DNA of 64,000 bases from Camarhynchus parvulus. Its lineage: Eukaryota > Chordata > Aves > Passeriformes > Thraupidae. The notes beneath the pieces are model-generated. The model made no database searches, was not told the origin of the DNA, and saw only the letters and a list, made by a program, of their open reading frames with translations. Location: positions 10,945,024 through 11,009,023 of the forward strand of contig NC_044576.1 in assembly GCF_901933205.1 (NCBI RefSeq), in the 5' to 3' direction. The translations under genes were made by a program, and so were the position numbers. Position 1 is the stretch's first letter; every line of letters starts with the position of its first letter. Below are positions 1 through 14,720 of this stretch, piece by piece.

Positions 1-3000
1 AAGGGTATATTATACCTGGGCCTGCAATCTCAAAAGACTGGTGTTGGTCTATGTCAACTAAAAAAACATTTTAGAGAACAATTGGAGTTGTTTGGAGTTG
101 GATTGGGTAGCAATTTCTAATAGAGGCAATGGGGTAGAATCTGAAGAATAGCAGAGAGAGGCCAGGATCTGAAGGAGAATGCCTGAAGGCACACCAGCTA
201 CCCCTTGGATTCTGTTCTTCTAATTTTTTGTTATTCTAATTATTTTGTTACTAAAGGACAAACTTTGAAATTCCAAATGAGAGAAACCATATCTTTCAAC
301 AATTTATCAATATATATTGAAAGCTTAGACTGTACTGTTATCTGGGCATTTTGTTAGAAATACTTGAAAACACACTTTTTTTTTCCCCTGATTGAGGTTA
401 GAAAGCCAAGTTTTTCAGGAAATGAAGTTACATGCCGACTTATCCTGGCACCATAATTCTGTCAGTGTTTCCAAGGGGTTAAGTTTGAAAATGAGTGATT
501 ATGAAGCTAAATGTCTGTCTTGCACACGAAAACACTAATTATGATTTCTCAAATGAATACAGAAAAAGCCACACATCTTTTAAAGAACCATATGCTTCTG
601 CTTTCAAAATGAAAACAAATTAAAATATCCACAGGAGCTTTTATAGTGATTAAAATCTGCCAACCAACAGAGCTAAGTAAGTTAATTAGCACCAAAGAAG
701 CCTCAAGTGATCTGCAGTTTTAGTCACAATCCTTTTGTCTAAAATTTAGATGACTAAAGTTACTTTGTACGTGGAAAAGATTTATGTAGCATGGTACAAA
801 AGACAAAGTGCAAACTTGGGATGATTTTCACGTAATTTCTTTTCTACCATATTTCCTGTGCCTGTCTGGAGCACAGAGCTATCAGATAATAGCAGCCATT
901 TTACAATCATCACTTTAGCAAATGCAAATGCCCACGAGGTTACTATTTAATCAAAGTCAAAAGGAAAGATCTGATAGGCTTAAATTCCCAATCATAGCCA
1001 AATTTTAAATGAACACAAAAAAGTGCCCTTTTTGGTACCTTTTGGGCCTCAAACTGTTTGAAGCTCTTCATACAGTTTAAAAATATCTTCTAAAATAGTA
1101 TTACAACTTTTCCCCAAAAAACTAAGAAGCTTTACTGAAAATAAATCCCTGACATTTTCCAGTTCTCTCTGACAGTGACCAAGAACAAATGCACAACATC
1201 CATTGCATCCAGTCATAATATCACCAACAAGGAAAATAATTTTTATTTTACTACTGCAAATGGGTCTGCAAAAATACTGAAAACACTTTTCTATGAATAC
1301 TAGTAGAAATTTTAAATTAATCTCCATTGTATGTATGAGCATCTGTGTTTATTTTCCCTGAATAGTCTATTTACTGGCAGAATTTCTAGATGAATAAAGT
1401 TACTGGCAGCACAATTCACATAAACAGAACTCACTTCTTGTAAGCATTCAGACCAAACCAAATTGAGCAAGGAGCTCTTCCAGCAAAGTAGCAAAAATAA
1501 TAAATGTAAAGGAATAAACCTTATTGGAAGTTTGTGAAACACCTCCTATGAGAAAAGAGGATCTAGGACCATGCATCTGGGACAGAACATTCAGCCTTTC
1601 TGATACCAAATATTCTCAATTGCTTGTTAACAATCTGATGAAATTATTCAATAAGTTCTCTGTGAAATACATTTGGGAAAAATTCCATCCCTCAGTGATA
1701 GTTTGAAGACATGAAAAAAAGAGAAGAAATTAGTCAAATAATTACTACCACATTACAAATAGAGAATGAATTTAGACAAGAGCTTCAAATGACCAGTGGG
1801 CACAAATAAAAAACATTAATGACAGTGGTAGAAATGCAGTTTCTGTGCATTCTACAGGTGCAGAGAACCAAATGGCTTCTTTGCTCACAGATCTTGATTT
1901 CTTTTTGCAATTCAGTAAAAAAAGTGCTTTCATGTACACCTTCTCCTCACCAAAGAAACGGGAGTGAAAGTGCCACTGCAGCCTAATGCCCTCAGACCTG
2001 TCCATGAGCTGAAGCAGGCAAGAATGGAACCATCAGAGCTCCTGCCAGGCAAGACAGGAGGTCCTCAAGCTGTCTCACTTAATACCAGGTTCTGCAGGCT
2101 GAATTCTCATCTCACACAAGAATCAAAATACTCTGGGAAACTGTCATGTAAAGTTTCAACAATTTTTGTCATTTTTCCTGCCTCCAAAATTCATCAACAA
2201 CCTCCTTCAACACCCTGACACACACCCCCTTTTGCTTAACAAAATGGTATTTTACCATCACACCCCAATTGGTAGAACAAGCTGTTTTTTCACTCACATT
2301 ACTATAACACCATGAGGGAAGAACGTATTTCTAATTTTACCAGTATCATTAAACTCCTTTTGCAGGGTTGCTTTAGCATCTATACAAGATTGCTTCTCCT
2401 TTATTGCAAGTCAAGTGTTTTCTGAGCAGTGTAACGCCTCATAGTTCAGATGAAAGATTACAGATAAGAGCAAGATTCATGATTATCAAACCCAGTCAGG
2501 ACAATTTCAGTCTCACAATTATGTCATTAAATCTGTGGGGGAAAGGGAAAAACTCACTGCTTGACTAAGTCCTAGGCATTACTGATGGCACATTTGTTTT
2601 TAGCTAGAAAGCCTCAACAGTCCTTTGTGAGAATTTCTTCATCTTCACTAACTGTGATCTAAAGTTGGGAAGCTAGCTCTAAACCACTTCCACAATCCTT
2701 AGTGTGTTGCAAACTGGGTAAGTCTTGCACTCTTCATGGGCTACTATGAATATTATTTGCTCAAAAAAACCTGAGGCATTTAGTTATGGAAGCACAGAGC
2801 ATGGAAGAAAGGGTGTAGAAAATGCAGAGTCTTCTTTTCCTAGACCAAGCCTGAGATGTTGGCTCAGAGAGAGGCACCTCCCTGTGAGAATGTGCCAAGT
2901 CTCTAACCCCTGAGAATTAGGGATTTTAGTGTGGTTATCCACAAAAGGAAATGATAATGCATTTGGAAAACCTGACTGTAATGGGAGTTTCCTTCATCTC

Positions 3001-6000
3001 AGTGAGATTAGGGTAAAGTAAACAGTCTGCTACTGTACTAGAAGTCATTAGTGTGTTTGCAACTGACAGAATTCAAGTTGGTGCAATAAAGCAAAATCTC
3101 TATTGATGGATGATTGTCTCATTTAATTTTTCCCCCCAGCATATAGTTTGTGCACAGAAATTATTAATTTATTTTAAATTAGACCATCTGATATTTCTTG
3201 GAAAAACAGACAAGTTTTGTGAAGCAATAACTTTAAGTACCAGCTGCATTTAATTATACTTTTAGTTTTACTTGATTTTGTCAAACCACTGATTTGATAA
3301 AGAGTAGGGAGAAACACAGGGATACAGCATTTGCAACCTACTACATTTGATGCTTTTTTGAACAGGGTACAGCAGGGCAGACAAAGCTTTCTCAAGCACA
3401 GCAAAACAGCAAAAGCTTGTAAAGACAAAGCTACCAGTTTATGCATTACTAGTAAATTCAAAACAAAATATTCATGGGCAACTATTTGATTACCACTCTA
3501 GAAAATGCTGCTGTACCTTCAGATCTCAAAATAACCCTTCACAACCACCTGTGAATTGCACACATCTAAACAATTTTCCTGTATTGCCTTCAGCCGTCAA
3601 CATGAGCTAACCAGCAACAACATTGCCATTAGATTCTAAATTAACAGGCATTGATGGAAATTTTTCTGCTAATAACTGAGACTTTTGCTGACATTGGATG
3701 CTATAGATAAAAGAAAGGAGTCCTGATGCATCCTCTCCCATAATGAGTGTTACCCTTTTTTTTTAAAATTTTCCTTCATAAATATGCATCACTTTTCTAA
3801 TTAAGTAAAAGATCATACCTTTGGCTGCAATGTGTCTGTGCTGCAAAGGTTTAAATCTTAAGCAGACACAATCCTGTGTACCAAACTCTAAATTTAATAG
3901 AAAATATAAAACAAGTTGCAGATATATTTAGTTAACAATGGGGTAAGGTCCATCTCCAAGAATATGTAGTAATAAGAGGATAGAAAACTAGAGTTGCTAT
4001 CAAGAGAGTAACATCATTAAAGTTTACTGAAATGAATAGCTTTTTTTCTGAACTGTCACTCTAAATTATCAAAAAACAATGTTGTCTAAAAGTTTCATTC
4101 ATGGATGCCACAAGCAATGTATTTGTTCAATTCTCTCCTCTGTTCTGGTCCAGATTCAAGAACTGACACCCAATAAAGACCTATGCAATGAAAGCAGAAG
4201 CATAACTGTGATAGAATGTTTGCTCCTGTAATAGCTTCTTTGGGTAGATATTTCTGGAATTTAGTAACAGAATCAAAATTGATTCTGAGCAAATGCAGAA
4301 GGCAAATTCTAATAAGGGAACTGAATATCTCTTAAAAAAAATCTCTTCTCTGAACACCTCTTCAATTTTACACAATCATGATCATTCTCACAGACAAATA
4401 AGGCCTATACCTCAAATTAACAGTCTATTGACTGATGTAAAGGTTCAGTTTTTGTTCAGTGGATGTAATCTCTGTTTAGAAGTGAATGCTTTAGCTAGGA
4501 AGTCAGAAATACAGCTATGGAAATGGCATTTTGAGTGGCAGAGAAGAAAACAAAACAGCAGAATCAATCATGAATAGTAGCAGGGAGATCTGCGCTATCC
4601 AGCCTGGGGCTTTCCATCATTAGCTTCTCACATTGGAGGGTGGCACATTTCAAACACAGCATGCATACAGAATTAGAGAGACACCAGAGAAAGAGTCAGA
4701 AACTCTGGCATGAACCTTGGTCTATACCTTAAAAGGAAATACACACTGAAGGAAAGACAACATAATCTGAGACAACTCAGCATGCTCCAAAATGATTGTT
4801 TTTTTCAGCAATATATTTATGAAACAAAGATAACAGATTATGAGGAAAAGAATGGAGTAATTAAAAATGGACTGAAAATGTAGATGGAGTGCACTAGAAT
4901 TGAAAATGAACTTCCTAACTTTTCCTCAGTAGCAAAGCACCTAACCTGCTGCATTAACTGACACATCTAATGGTGTCACCAAAAACACATCCCAAAGTTA
5001 TCATCACTTCAGCAGATCTAAGAACTCTAAACCAAGAACTTCAAAGTACTTCCCATGCTGCTTTGGATCTCACTATCATACAAAAGCATTGAAGAATGTT
5101 TATATCTGGGAATTTGAATTTGTCTGTCTTCCCACCAACCAGAACCTATTTGGAGAGGTTCTGACCATGACTCATTTCTCAAATGTACATAATGGGTCAG
5201 GTTGAACTAAAAGCTGGGGCATCCTGTTCCTGATTACAAAAAAAAAGGGGCCAATTTAAGTCTCTTTTTTTTCCTTAAAGTGATTGCTGTACAAGTGAAA
5301 GATGTCAAAATGACGGCTCCATAAGATAAACTTCACCATTAATCACAGGGTGGAAACAGTTCAGCGCAAAAGTCAGCAGAACAGGCTACAGAAGCAGCTG
5401 TGGCAGTTCATTTGCTCCTGTTCAGCCACTGCATCTGAGCCAGCAGTAATTCCCCAAGCAATTTCTTTCCTTGCTTTGTCTTCTCAGCTGATGCTCCAGC
5501 ACATGCAAACAGTGCTGGGGTTTGGTTGTTGGTTGTTTTGCTTTGTTTCCCAAAGGTGGAAAAACATCTCACTAATGCAAATAGGTGGTACTCATAGCCC
5601 CAAAATGATAGGCCATTTCATGTAGCTTAATCAGATAACAACCCATAATATTTGCTTGATTTTGTGTTCAAATCCTTATTGCACACCTATTTTCAGCTCT
5701 TGAACTGATTTCAAGGCAGTGTTTCTAGGGTAGTGTGCCAAACCAGCTTGCAGTCAGTAATAGATTCATAAACTAAACTTTAACAATGCTCATGTTATTC
5801 AAAATGGGTTGTGATGGAAAGAGGAGTTTGCTGAATTATTCACCTTTCATGGATTTCTCTGTAACAAATTAGCACTGAAATTTCAACCTACTTTTTAGCA
5901 TCCCAAATGACAGAAGTTTGGAGAGCTACTGAAGGACTCAGAGCTCAGAAAGAAGTCTTGTGATCTGATAACAGACAGGAAATCTACAACTAAATGGGAT

Positions 6001-9000
6001 GCAAAACAGCAATAATTCTGCTGAAGAAAGTATATGAAGCAAAATGTTAAATCACAATCCATAGCAAATTTGTCTAAATGATGAGCAGTTCCAGACCAAT
6101 AGCCTTAGGCTTCAAAATTCTTTCTGCTCAAAAAATGAAAAGACAAACAAAAATGGAAAGAAAGAAAAGCTGCAAAAATGGAAAGAAATATACAATTAAA
6201 AACATCTAAGTGTTAATGCCTTTTAATGCCTCCTAGGAACAGAATGTCTAGAAAACTAGATAGATAATATTAATGAAGAATCATGATAGAGGAGCTATAA
6301 AAAAAGCTATAACATAAGCAATAGAATTTCTCTGTCTGGACTCAATAGTTACCCTAAACAAAAAATTTTCTTTCCTTGAGTTGGGAAATACATGCAAATC
6401 TTTGGCCAGATCTGCAGGTAACAGCAAAAGTATTAATTTCTTAATATTAGAATACAGAAACACAGAAACCTAAAGGAACTTTTCTGATGAGATACCCAAA
6501 ATACAAGATATTGGATGATGTTGTTTAGATTTCAAGACAGCGCCTTGTCTGTTTTAAACCCAAATCAGAGGCAGATGGGATACAAGAGGTGCTTATTCAT
6601 GGTGTGGGAGCTGCCAAGGCCAGTGGGAGAGGGAGGCAGAGCTCCCCAGAGAGAGGGCAGCTCCTAACAGTGCAGAGAGCTGGAACCTCAGACACACACA
6701 GGTTGAGCAGGGCTTGGAGGGAGGGGCATTCAGAATTGCAACCCAGACTGCAAAGGGGCTTAGCCTGCAGAAGGAGCAGAGGTTTGCAATAGTCCCCAAG
6801 AACACACCAGTAATAACAAACACTTAGCTGGTCTGGAACTTCACTGCTCTGCTCAGATGATGCCCTAACAACAACATCTATTCATCTGCTTTACCTCACC
6901 ATCCAAAGGCACCTTGCTCACTTGAACAGAGAAAGGGTGACTTTTAGCCAGACTTTCTCTCTGTTACATATAAAGGGGTCCCTGCCAGCATTAGCCCCAA
7001 CTCCTTTTTCATATTCTCCCATCCCTCTTACCAAATCATGCCATAGAGTCTTGTCTACTCACTTTTCATTTTTACCGAATAACAGCTGCATTTCAAGGGT
7101 GCTTCACAAATATATTCTTGGCCTGTAAAGCCCTTTGAACAAAATTCCCTGTATAGATGCACAATATGCCACAATTATTGTCAAGGCAACACAGGTTCAG
7201 AGAAACACAGCAGTTGCTAGGAAACACCACAGCAAAGAGAAATGGGGAGCTGTTTACTGACACATGTTTGAAACATTAATTATTGTTATTTGGGGGTTTG
7301 AATCTCAAACAATACCTATCTATTTCTAGTTAATAATTCTAATATGAATTCTGCTACTGAAAGAATCCACTTGTATCTCAGCATTGCTGAATTAAATTCC
7401 CCTAAGCTCTAAGACCATAAACAGGCTAAAAATCCAGGACTTGTGTACAATCTGTTGATGGTTTTGAAGCATTTTTAGGAGACAGGGCTCTACCATGCTC
7501 GTCACAGATCACCACCATCCCAGAAAACCAGCTAAGCTGCAGGAATTTATTTCCATTTTTCATGGGCTCCAGCAGAATTTTTATCAAGCCGTTGGAGACA
7601 GATGTCTAAAAACAACACAAAAAAACTTTTCATTTACTTTCAAGCAGGGGAATTATTTGCATAGTTGTTTGAACAAAGCACATAGAGGAAATCAACATTC
7701 CTGAAACTTTTGCAAGCAATAAGCAGCACAAAAAATAAGCCATACAGTATTATGTAAGCTAGTCAGGTTAACAAAAAAATAATGTCAGAGCAAACACTCT
7801 CATTCTCTGAATTTATTGCAAAATGGAAAGAATTTCCTCAGCATAACTGAGACAAACAGTAAATGAGATTTAAGTGACAACAACAGAAAAAAAAGAAGGA
7901 AAACCAAATTTTTATAAGTGCAGTTATTCAGTCATACATTATAGGCAACAACAGGAAAAAGCATGTTAGAAAAACTTTGCTAAGGTTGCCAAGATGAACA
8001 ATAGGAAGGTGGAACATTATACAAAACAAAACAAAATCCTACAGCCTTTCCATCTAATCTTTTAAATACACATATACCATGATAGTATCTGCATGGGATA
8101 AAGACTGAGGAAACCCATTTTTCCAAGAGAGCATTCAACAACTTAAGATGTTGCATTTCTTCATTAATTTCATTCTCCAAAAAGGTAGCAACTCAAAATT
8201 TCACAAAATAGTCATGCTCACAAAGGAAAGCTATCCTAGACTTAAATGAATCAAAGAACCCAGAGAAAAAAAGTGCTACAGTAACTAGAAATATTAATAA
8301 TATACATGTGAAAGAAACAGAAGCTGTAAAAGCTATTAAGCTATAAAAGTAACATTAAAATGGAAAGTCTCAATTTATAAATGCTTGACACTGCAAATGT
8401 AATAATATGTATAATGCAGCCTTCACACTTGGAACAAACAGAAAAAGCCCCAGAAATTTTAACATTTTAACAGAGGCAGCTGCAGTGAACTAGTTTGTTA
8501 AAAATTTTGATAACTTACTCACATAGTAAAACTCCATAGAAACAAATCAATTTCAACAACCTCTAATTCAATACAAAATAATAATAAAAAAAAGAAAATC
8601 CACAGGAGGCATTTCAGTAAGATGAAATGTCCTTCTCCAAAGTTCATTTTTAGACTGCAATTTATATCGAAGAAAGCAAAGCAAACACCCAACTGTGAAT
8701 AAACCTTTTTGATTTTGATTGAGAACAGAGCATTTTGTCTGACAAAGGCAGCTGTAGCTGCTGTCATTCTTTCTAGGGCATAAAAATATCACTTAGTTGG
8801 ACTCAGAGATGGCCCCAAATAGTTAGGGATAGGGTAGGGCTCATTTGGAGTTTCACAAGCCCAAGAAACATGTATTTTCCCCATTCCAGAGCCTCAGGGC
8901 TTCCTAGGCTCACTGAGCACAGGGTGTGAAGCCCAGGCACCTGTACTTCCACCTGGAAAATCCACCAGAAATAGAAAGTCAACCCTCTCCTAACCCCAAT

Positions 9001-12000
9001 ATAGAGGCCTGCTACAAAGTACACTGACACCACTCTAGGAAACAGCCTCTTGAATCTATTATCAGAAGAAAGATCCTGTATTTCTGCTACTGCATTTATT
9101 ATCAGAAATAGCTGAAATTAAAACTAAACAATGTACAAGTACATCCATAACAATCATCACAAGCTGAGAAATTGTCCATCAGTAAGTACACAAAGAACCA
9201 ATTTTAAAACCCCTTCTTGCCAAGTTTTGAGTTTTTGATGTCATCATGAGTAGAATTACATTAAGAGAATTGTCAGGAGGCCAATTATTATTCCAATCCA
9301 TGTGCATTTTCAACAGCAAATTAAAATGAAAAATACAAATTTCCCATCATCCATTTTTTATAGGCTTGATTCTTCCTCATTATTTTGTGATTACCTGTGT
9401 ATAGAAATGGTACACTGAAAATGTTGCTGTTAGTATGACTGATCATAAAAGTGGGTACAAATAATCGGATCCTAAATAGCAGAAGAAAGATTCATTAAGC
9501 ATTCATGAACAGACTGGTAAAGTGCAGATGAGTTGAGGGAGCATGATCTGTCAATCACCCTGGTGGTTTGGGAGACAAGTCTGCTGAATCATCCAAATAA
9601 CTAATTTTAAAAAGTAAGTGCTCTTAAATCCAGCAGTGCTCTCTTGGAGTTCATAGGGTAAAACCAGGATAATTTTAATGACCCACAAGATTCTATAAAG
9701 GAAAAATAAAAAAAATAGAGATCTATGAAATTTACTTCTCCCACTTATAGTCATTACTCAGACAATAAACTGGCACATCAGCTAAGAAAAAGTGTGTCCT
9801 ACTGTGAACCAATTCAAATTTCCACACCAGAGCACAAGCCAAACTTGAGAAATAAATGAGTCATTTTGGTCTGCTCTTGAAAGCAAAAGTTTTCTGCTCA
9901 AGGCAGGACCATGGAGAGGCATCTAGTCAAGAATGCAGCTGAAAGCAGAGCGTAAAGCTTAGCAAAGTACCTGCCTTTTGGAACTCTTCCCCAGATAAAT
10001 GTGCATACTTACTAAATAATTTGAACACCTGAAAATTTTCATCATGACTTGCCTTCTTAGTAAAGGATATAAAGCAAGGGGATTGCAGAGTTTAAAATGT
10101 GCCAAGGCAGTTCCAGGTTTTAGGGATCAACTTTCTCCTTTTGCCTCAAAAGTGGTTTGTAACAATTCTAGTAGCCTTGACTTGAATCTTAAGAAAAGCC
10201 CCTTGGAAATATGGTACATTTTCATCAGAGACTGAAAATAGGACATTGATGTAATTTATGAGTGTATGATGGGCAGTAGATGGGAAATAAAACACCTATA
10301 GAAAACTAATAAAAATTAAATACAGAAGCAAATGAACTCATGAACTATGCATTAGAGAATGTTGTGCTCCAGAAATTAAGCTCTCACGCTATTCAAAGAT
10401 CACTTACTGATATCTAACAATACACAAGCAGAAATATTTTTCCCTTTTGTGTATTTATCTTTGTCTCATCCAGCAAAAGCAAATATACCAAGATAGATGG
10501 TACAGCAGCTGTCAGTTTAGTGACAACTGCTTCAAAAATATGAATCCTTCAGTGTCCACTATTATCTCCCTAGCAACTTTCTTACAGCTATAATTTACTG
10601 ATAGGAGCTATATGGAAGCAATATATTATCATGTCTCCATCAGTGGTGTAGCTTTAAAAATATTTCCTTCCTGAGATCATCTAGAGGATTTCAGCTTCCC
10701 CCAAACACTTCCCAGCAGGCAGAGCCGTAAAATGTGTACTATATATCACCTGCAATTCGATCATTTGATCATCTGTGTCAGCCAGCATCAGCTCTACTCC
10801 AGTTCTCACTCCTGCAATGCAGCTCCTGCCTGTGCTGCAGCTGCCTGAGGTGGCCAGGATTGATGGAGATCCCCCAGGAATTCATTGCATAATGACTGCC
10901 CTACAAGGCAGAGAGCTGATAAGCAAGTCAATGAAACCCATGGCTGCTGACAGGTCACCTGTGGGGTCCTTGCAAGCTCAATATCATTGCAAGCTTACCA
11001 GAGCTCAGCATTTCTCAAATCAGATAAAAATATCTTAACCAAATGTAACAATGTCAATGGGAAGGCTAGATCATAAATGCAATTTTCACCAACAGAAATA
11101 TGTGCTTTGTATTTATGAATATTATGTTTGAGCTCTTAACTACTACAATTCTTGAACTGGAATCATCATTGGAATTGTGATGGACCACTTGAGTCAGAAT
11201 TCTGATTTTGCCAGGAGCTGCAGTCATTGCCATGCAGGCTTACAGAAATTGTTTCCAACCACTCAGCTAATTGTTTGGTGCCAAATATGGTTTATACAGA
11301 TGAACAATAGTGTGCAGATTTAAAGAAATATTGCTTATCTTGGCTCTCACAAGGATTCATAGAGTTGCCCACCATTCAGATTATGCATTTGGTACTCTTA
11401 TATTAGTGCTCTGTTGAAACAGAAAGGCAAGCACAGAAAATCTGAGCTGGCTACCTGAAACCAGACTAGAATTCTAGCAAAGCAAAAAAATAAAACAAGT
11501 GCACAGAAGGGAAGACTATATGGTTATCTGAGGTTCCTTTAATCATGAGTAGCCAATAATCATTCATTCCTTCTGCCATCTTGCCCTCTGTACTTGCCCT
11601 GTGCATAGCACCACTATAGGAAATCTAACTGCAGATTTCTGAAAAAATCCAGATACTGAGCCCTACAGTCACATACTGTATTGGGCTAATACTGAATTCA
11701 AATCTCAAAATTAGAACAAAATTTCAGAGATTACCTAAAATGGTTACACTGCCCACATTATATTTCATGGCAGTCATTCTCTCTTGGAGTGTTTTTCCTC
11801 CATCTCACTGCGGCACTAACTTAGGCCGCTCAAGGCTGAAGCTTCCTAACTCACAAAGGTAAAAAAATCCCAACAAACAAATGGTATCTGCAGAGAGATT
11901 TGCTGAACAGAAGATGCAGAAAAAGAGGATTTGTTATTTCTATTTTGTAAATGTGCTAATTTTGAGAGCAAGTGACATTGAAGCATCAACCTCTTCCAGG

Positions 12001-14289
12001 TCTGACAAGTCCACAACAAAGAGCATGTACCACACTCTGTTCTGCTAGCAAGTGATTCTCACTCTTTTTCTCATTAAGGCTCTTCAAATAAAATAATCTT
12101 TGGCTTCTTAAACTCACATTGGCCAGGATGAACATAATGTCTGTCACCAATCTTGGCTTTCAGGCTTTATTAGTCACACATTTAATCTGCTGTCCAAGGC
12201 TTCAGCTAGTGACTTTGTTCTATTATTTTATGTGTCAGACATGATATATAGCTATGAAGAATGATTACTGTACCTATTTTTCAGGAGGCTCTTTATTTAA
12301 TACACAACTAAATTCTCAGTTCAACATCTGAACAAGGTGTATGTTTGCAGGATGAATTAACAGCTCAGGAAGGAGCATTATGGACTGCTACACAAATAAA
12401 TTCATGCTCCAAGTCATCTGTTCACCTATTCAAATTATTGAGGCATTTCAGGTCAATGCAGTATAACCATGCCCTCAAAACATTTTGAGAAGACAAACAG
12501 GCATTCACCTTGGCAAAATAACCAACTTCTTAGCAAAACCCTAACAAAGATTAAATATTAAATCTTCCTTAGGTAGACCAAGCTAAAGCCCTAAGGTGTG
12601 CAAACACCACATACATTTGTAAAGTTCTGCTTCACTTACACAGTGAGCAACTCCTTGTACATTTGGTATCTTGAGCTGCTACTCAGGGGCAGGAAGGGCA
12701 GGAAATGTTTGCAGAACAGCTGTGAGGGAACAATCAGAGGAAGAAGTGGCGTGCGGGTGTCAGCCCTGCGGGACATCCCTGTTGTGTCACACCTTCCTTG
12801 GGGTCCAAAGGACATGGGAGGAGGCACGGGAGGACTCTGAATGCAAGAACAGCTTGTACATTCCTTCCAAGATCATTGTGCCTTGCAGACTTGGGCAAAT
12901 GAGCAGCGGGTCTCCACCCTGGCCTTTGCTTGAGCCCATTCTGAGCCTGCCTGTAAAAGGTTTCTGATGTGAACAGAGCAGTTTTGTCTCCTAGGGAGGG
13001 AGGAGGAAAAGCAGCCAGTGGATTGAACCAGCTTGTTTTATGGCTTGTATTGGCCTAAACCTTCTGTCAGCTCAGGGCATAAAGTTTCCTGCAGTGTGTA
13101 CTGCTGTTGCCTCCAAGTCTGTTTATCCTCAGGGTCAGAAACAGGCCCCTTTCCATGCAGATGACCAGTACAGACACATGGGACAGTGTGAGCAATGCAA
13201 TTTTTAGATGACAAGAAACTTTGCTGGCACAATAAGCAGAGAGGGATCAGAACCTGCACAGCACTATCTTAACCACCAACAAGCAATATTATACAAACAG
13301 GTATTTTCATCTGTGGCCTTCAGGATGTTTTATAATATTTTTAACCACCATAATTCCTAGGTGACAGATGCTTAAACAATCTTAGAAAAGTTACCTGGCA
13401 TTTTGGAGATAGTTGCCATGCCTTTAGCATTGCTTTCATATGCATTTTGGAGGCACCCATTAAATAAATATTGGGGTGAGATGAAGTTAAGTAAGCTTTT
13501 TGATGACATCCTCACACATTTCTCTTATGATAGCAATATTCAAGCAAAAAGGCAGCTCTCCACTTATTTCAGCAGCTGATGATTTCTTAGACCCTAAAAT
13601 TGTTCTTGATAGAAATACAAATGATAGTGCAAAGACAGGAAATGTTTTAGACATAAGTGCAGACAGCCACAGAAATCACTGAAGAGTAAAAATTGATTCC
13701 ATTTGCTAAGAAAAAGCAAACACTTTGAAAAGATTAGACTGGGTTATTCCATTAGAAGGCTGATGAAGTCTAAAGCTCTGCAGTGGCATTCAGATTAGGC
13801 CTATGAAGAGCTCGTTCTGACAGAAACATGCTGACTAAGAAAAATCCCCTTCTATATTTAAAAATTGTAGCAGATGGTGCTAGCAGTAGGATGCTGCATC
13901 AAGTTGCTATGACTGTGGGCACTGTCATCTATCACTGAAAGTCTCAAAATGCCATCACTCAACTGCAGGTCTCAACCTCAACTCTGTAAAATGCTGCAAG
14001 TACTAACATGATTTATTTGGTACCAGCGCCCCTGGGTCAGGCTTCTCTGGAAAAGCTTCAAAACTTACATTCCTATGGCTTAGGAGGACTTGGGATGTTT
14101 TTAACATAGTCAGGATATTGGAGATCTGTACCCTGAATTCAAAACAAGGTATTCAAATACCTTCAGTAAAAATGTTGCCCCAGTTCCAGCATAAAGCCCA
14201 GAGCTTTTGAAAACTTTGTGTATTTGTACACAATATAACACAGGGATATTCAGGCCCACTGGGATGCCAGAAGGGGGTGAGCTGGAACC
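1..14289. other. AT-rich non-coding DNA, no gene recognised
   Basis: Both strands carry only short ORFs (under about 100 codons) without recognisable domains, codon bias or good splice boundaries on both sides. The sequence has scattered homopolymer runs and one 15-bp direct repeat near 6.15 kb. A weak splice-bounded segment near 14.1 kb is described among the findings. No transposon body, RNA gene or CpG island is visible. It could be intergenic or the intron of a gene whose exons lie outside the window; the sequence does not decide. Enhancers or conserved non-coding elements may exist here but cannot be recognised without alignment. Confidence 0.7.
6149..6188. repeat. 15-bp direct repeat, two copies
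   Basis: The 15-mer AAAAATGGAAAGAAA occurs at 6149-6163 and again at 6174-6188, separated by 10 bp of A-rich sequence. Both copies are identical. This is a small local duplication in A-rich DNA with no sign of function. Confidence 0.8.
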
Positions 14290-14720
14290 TGGCACAGAGG
14301 GGACAGCTCAGGTCACTCAAAGATGGTGACTGAGAGGTGGCATCTTCAGCCCTCCTGGAGCCATGTGGGCTCAGGGACCTTTCCCTGAATAGGAGGCTGC
14401 CAAAAAACTCATCCTCAAGCTGAAAAACGTGCTGCCCCCATCTCTCCTCCTCCTCCATGCAGAGGAGGCACAGGGGAGCAGCCGCGCTGCATTCCCACTG
14501 CTGGAGCAGCTCTGCTCCATCCCCTGCCTGTATGGCCACGGGAGCAGCCTCTGCTCTCCTGAGGGTCTCTGCATGCTCACAGCCAAAAATCAACCATCAC
14601 CAACCACCCCTCAGCAATGGGGGCCACCACTGCCCCTGGCAGCGTGTGCAATCAGCTGAACAGGACGGGCAGAGATGTGGAGAAATTCCCTCGCAGCCCT
14701 CTGAAAAACCCACAGTATTT
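14290..14720. other. GC-richer patch with overlapping ORFs on both strands
   Basis: Composition rises clearly above the flanks, with a few CpGs and many CTG/CAG-type trinucleotides. A 146-codon open frame on the minus strand (14153-14593) and 76- and 92-codon frames on the plus strand overlap here. None has a recognisable domain. Overlapping open frames on both strands are what GC-rich, stop-poor DNA gives by chance, so I do not call a gene. The CpG density is far below that of the island at 43.6-44.0 kb, so a strong CpG-island promoter is unlikely. Confidence 0.55.

Noticed and set aside
14153..14593. 146-codon minus-strand ORF in a GC-rich patch
   Set aside because: Overlaps other open frames on both strands and has no domain; stop-poor GC-rich sequence explains it.
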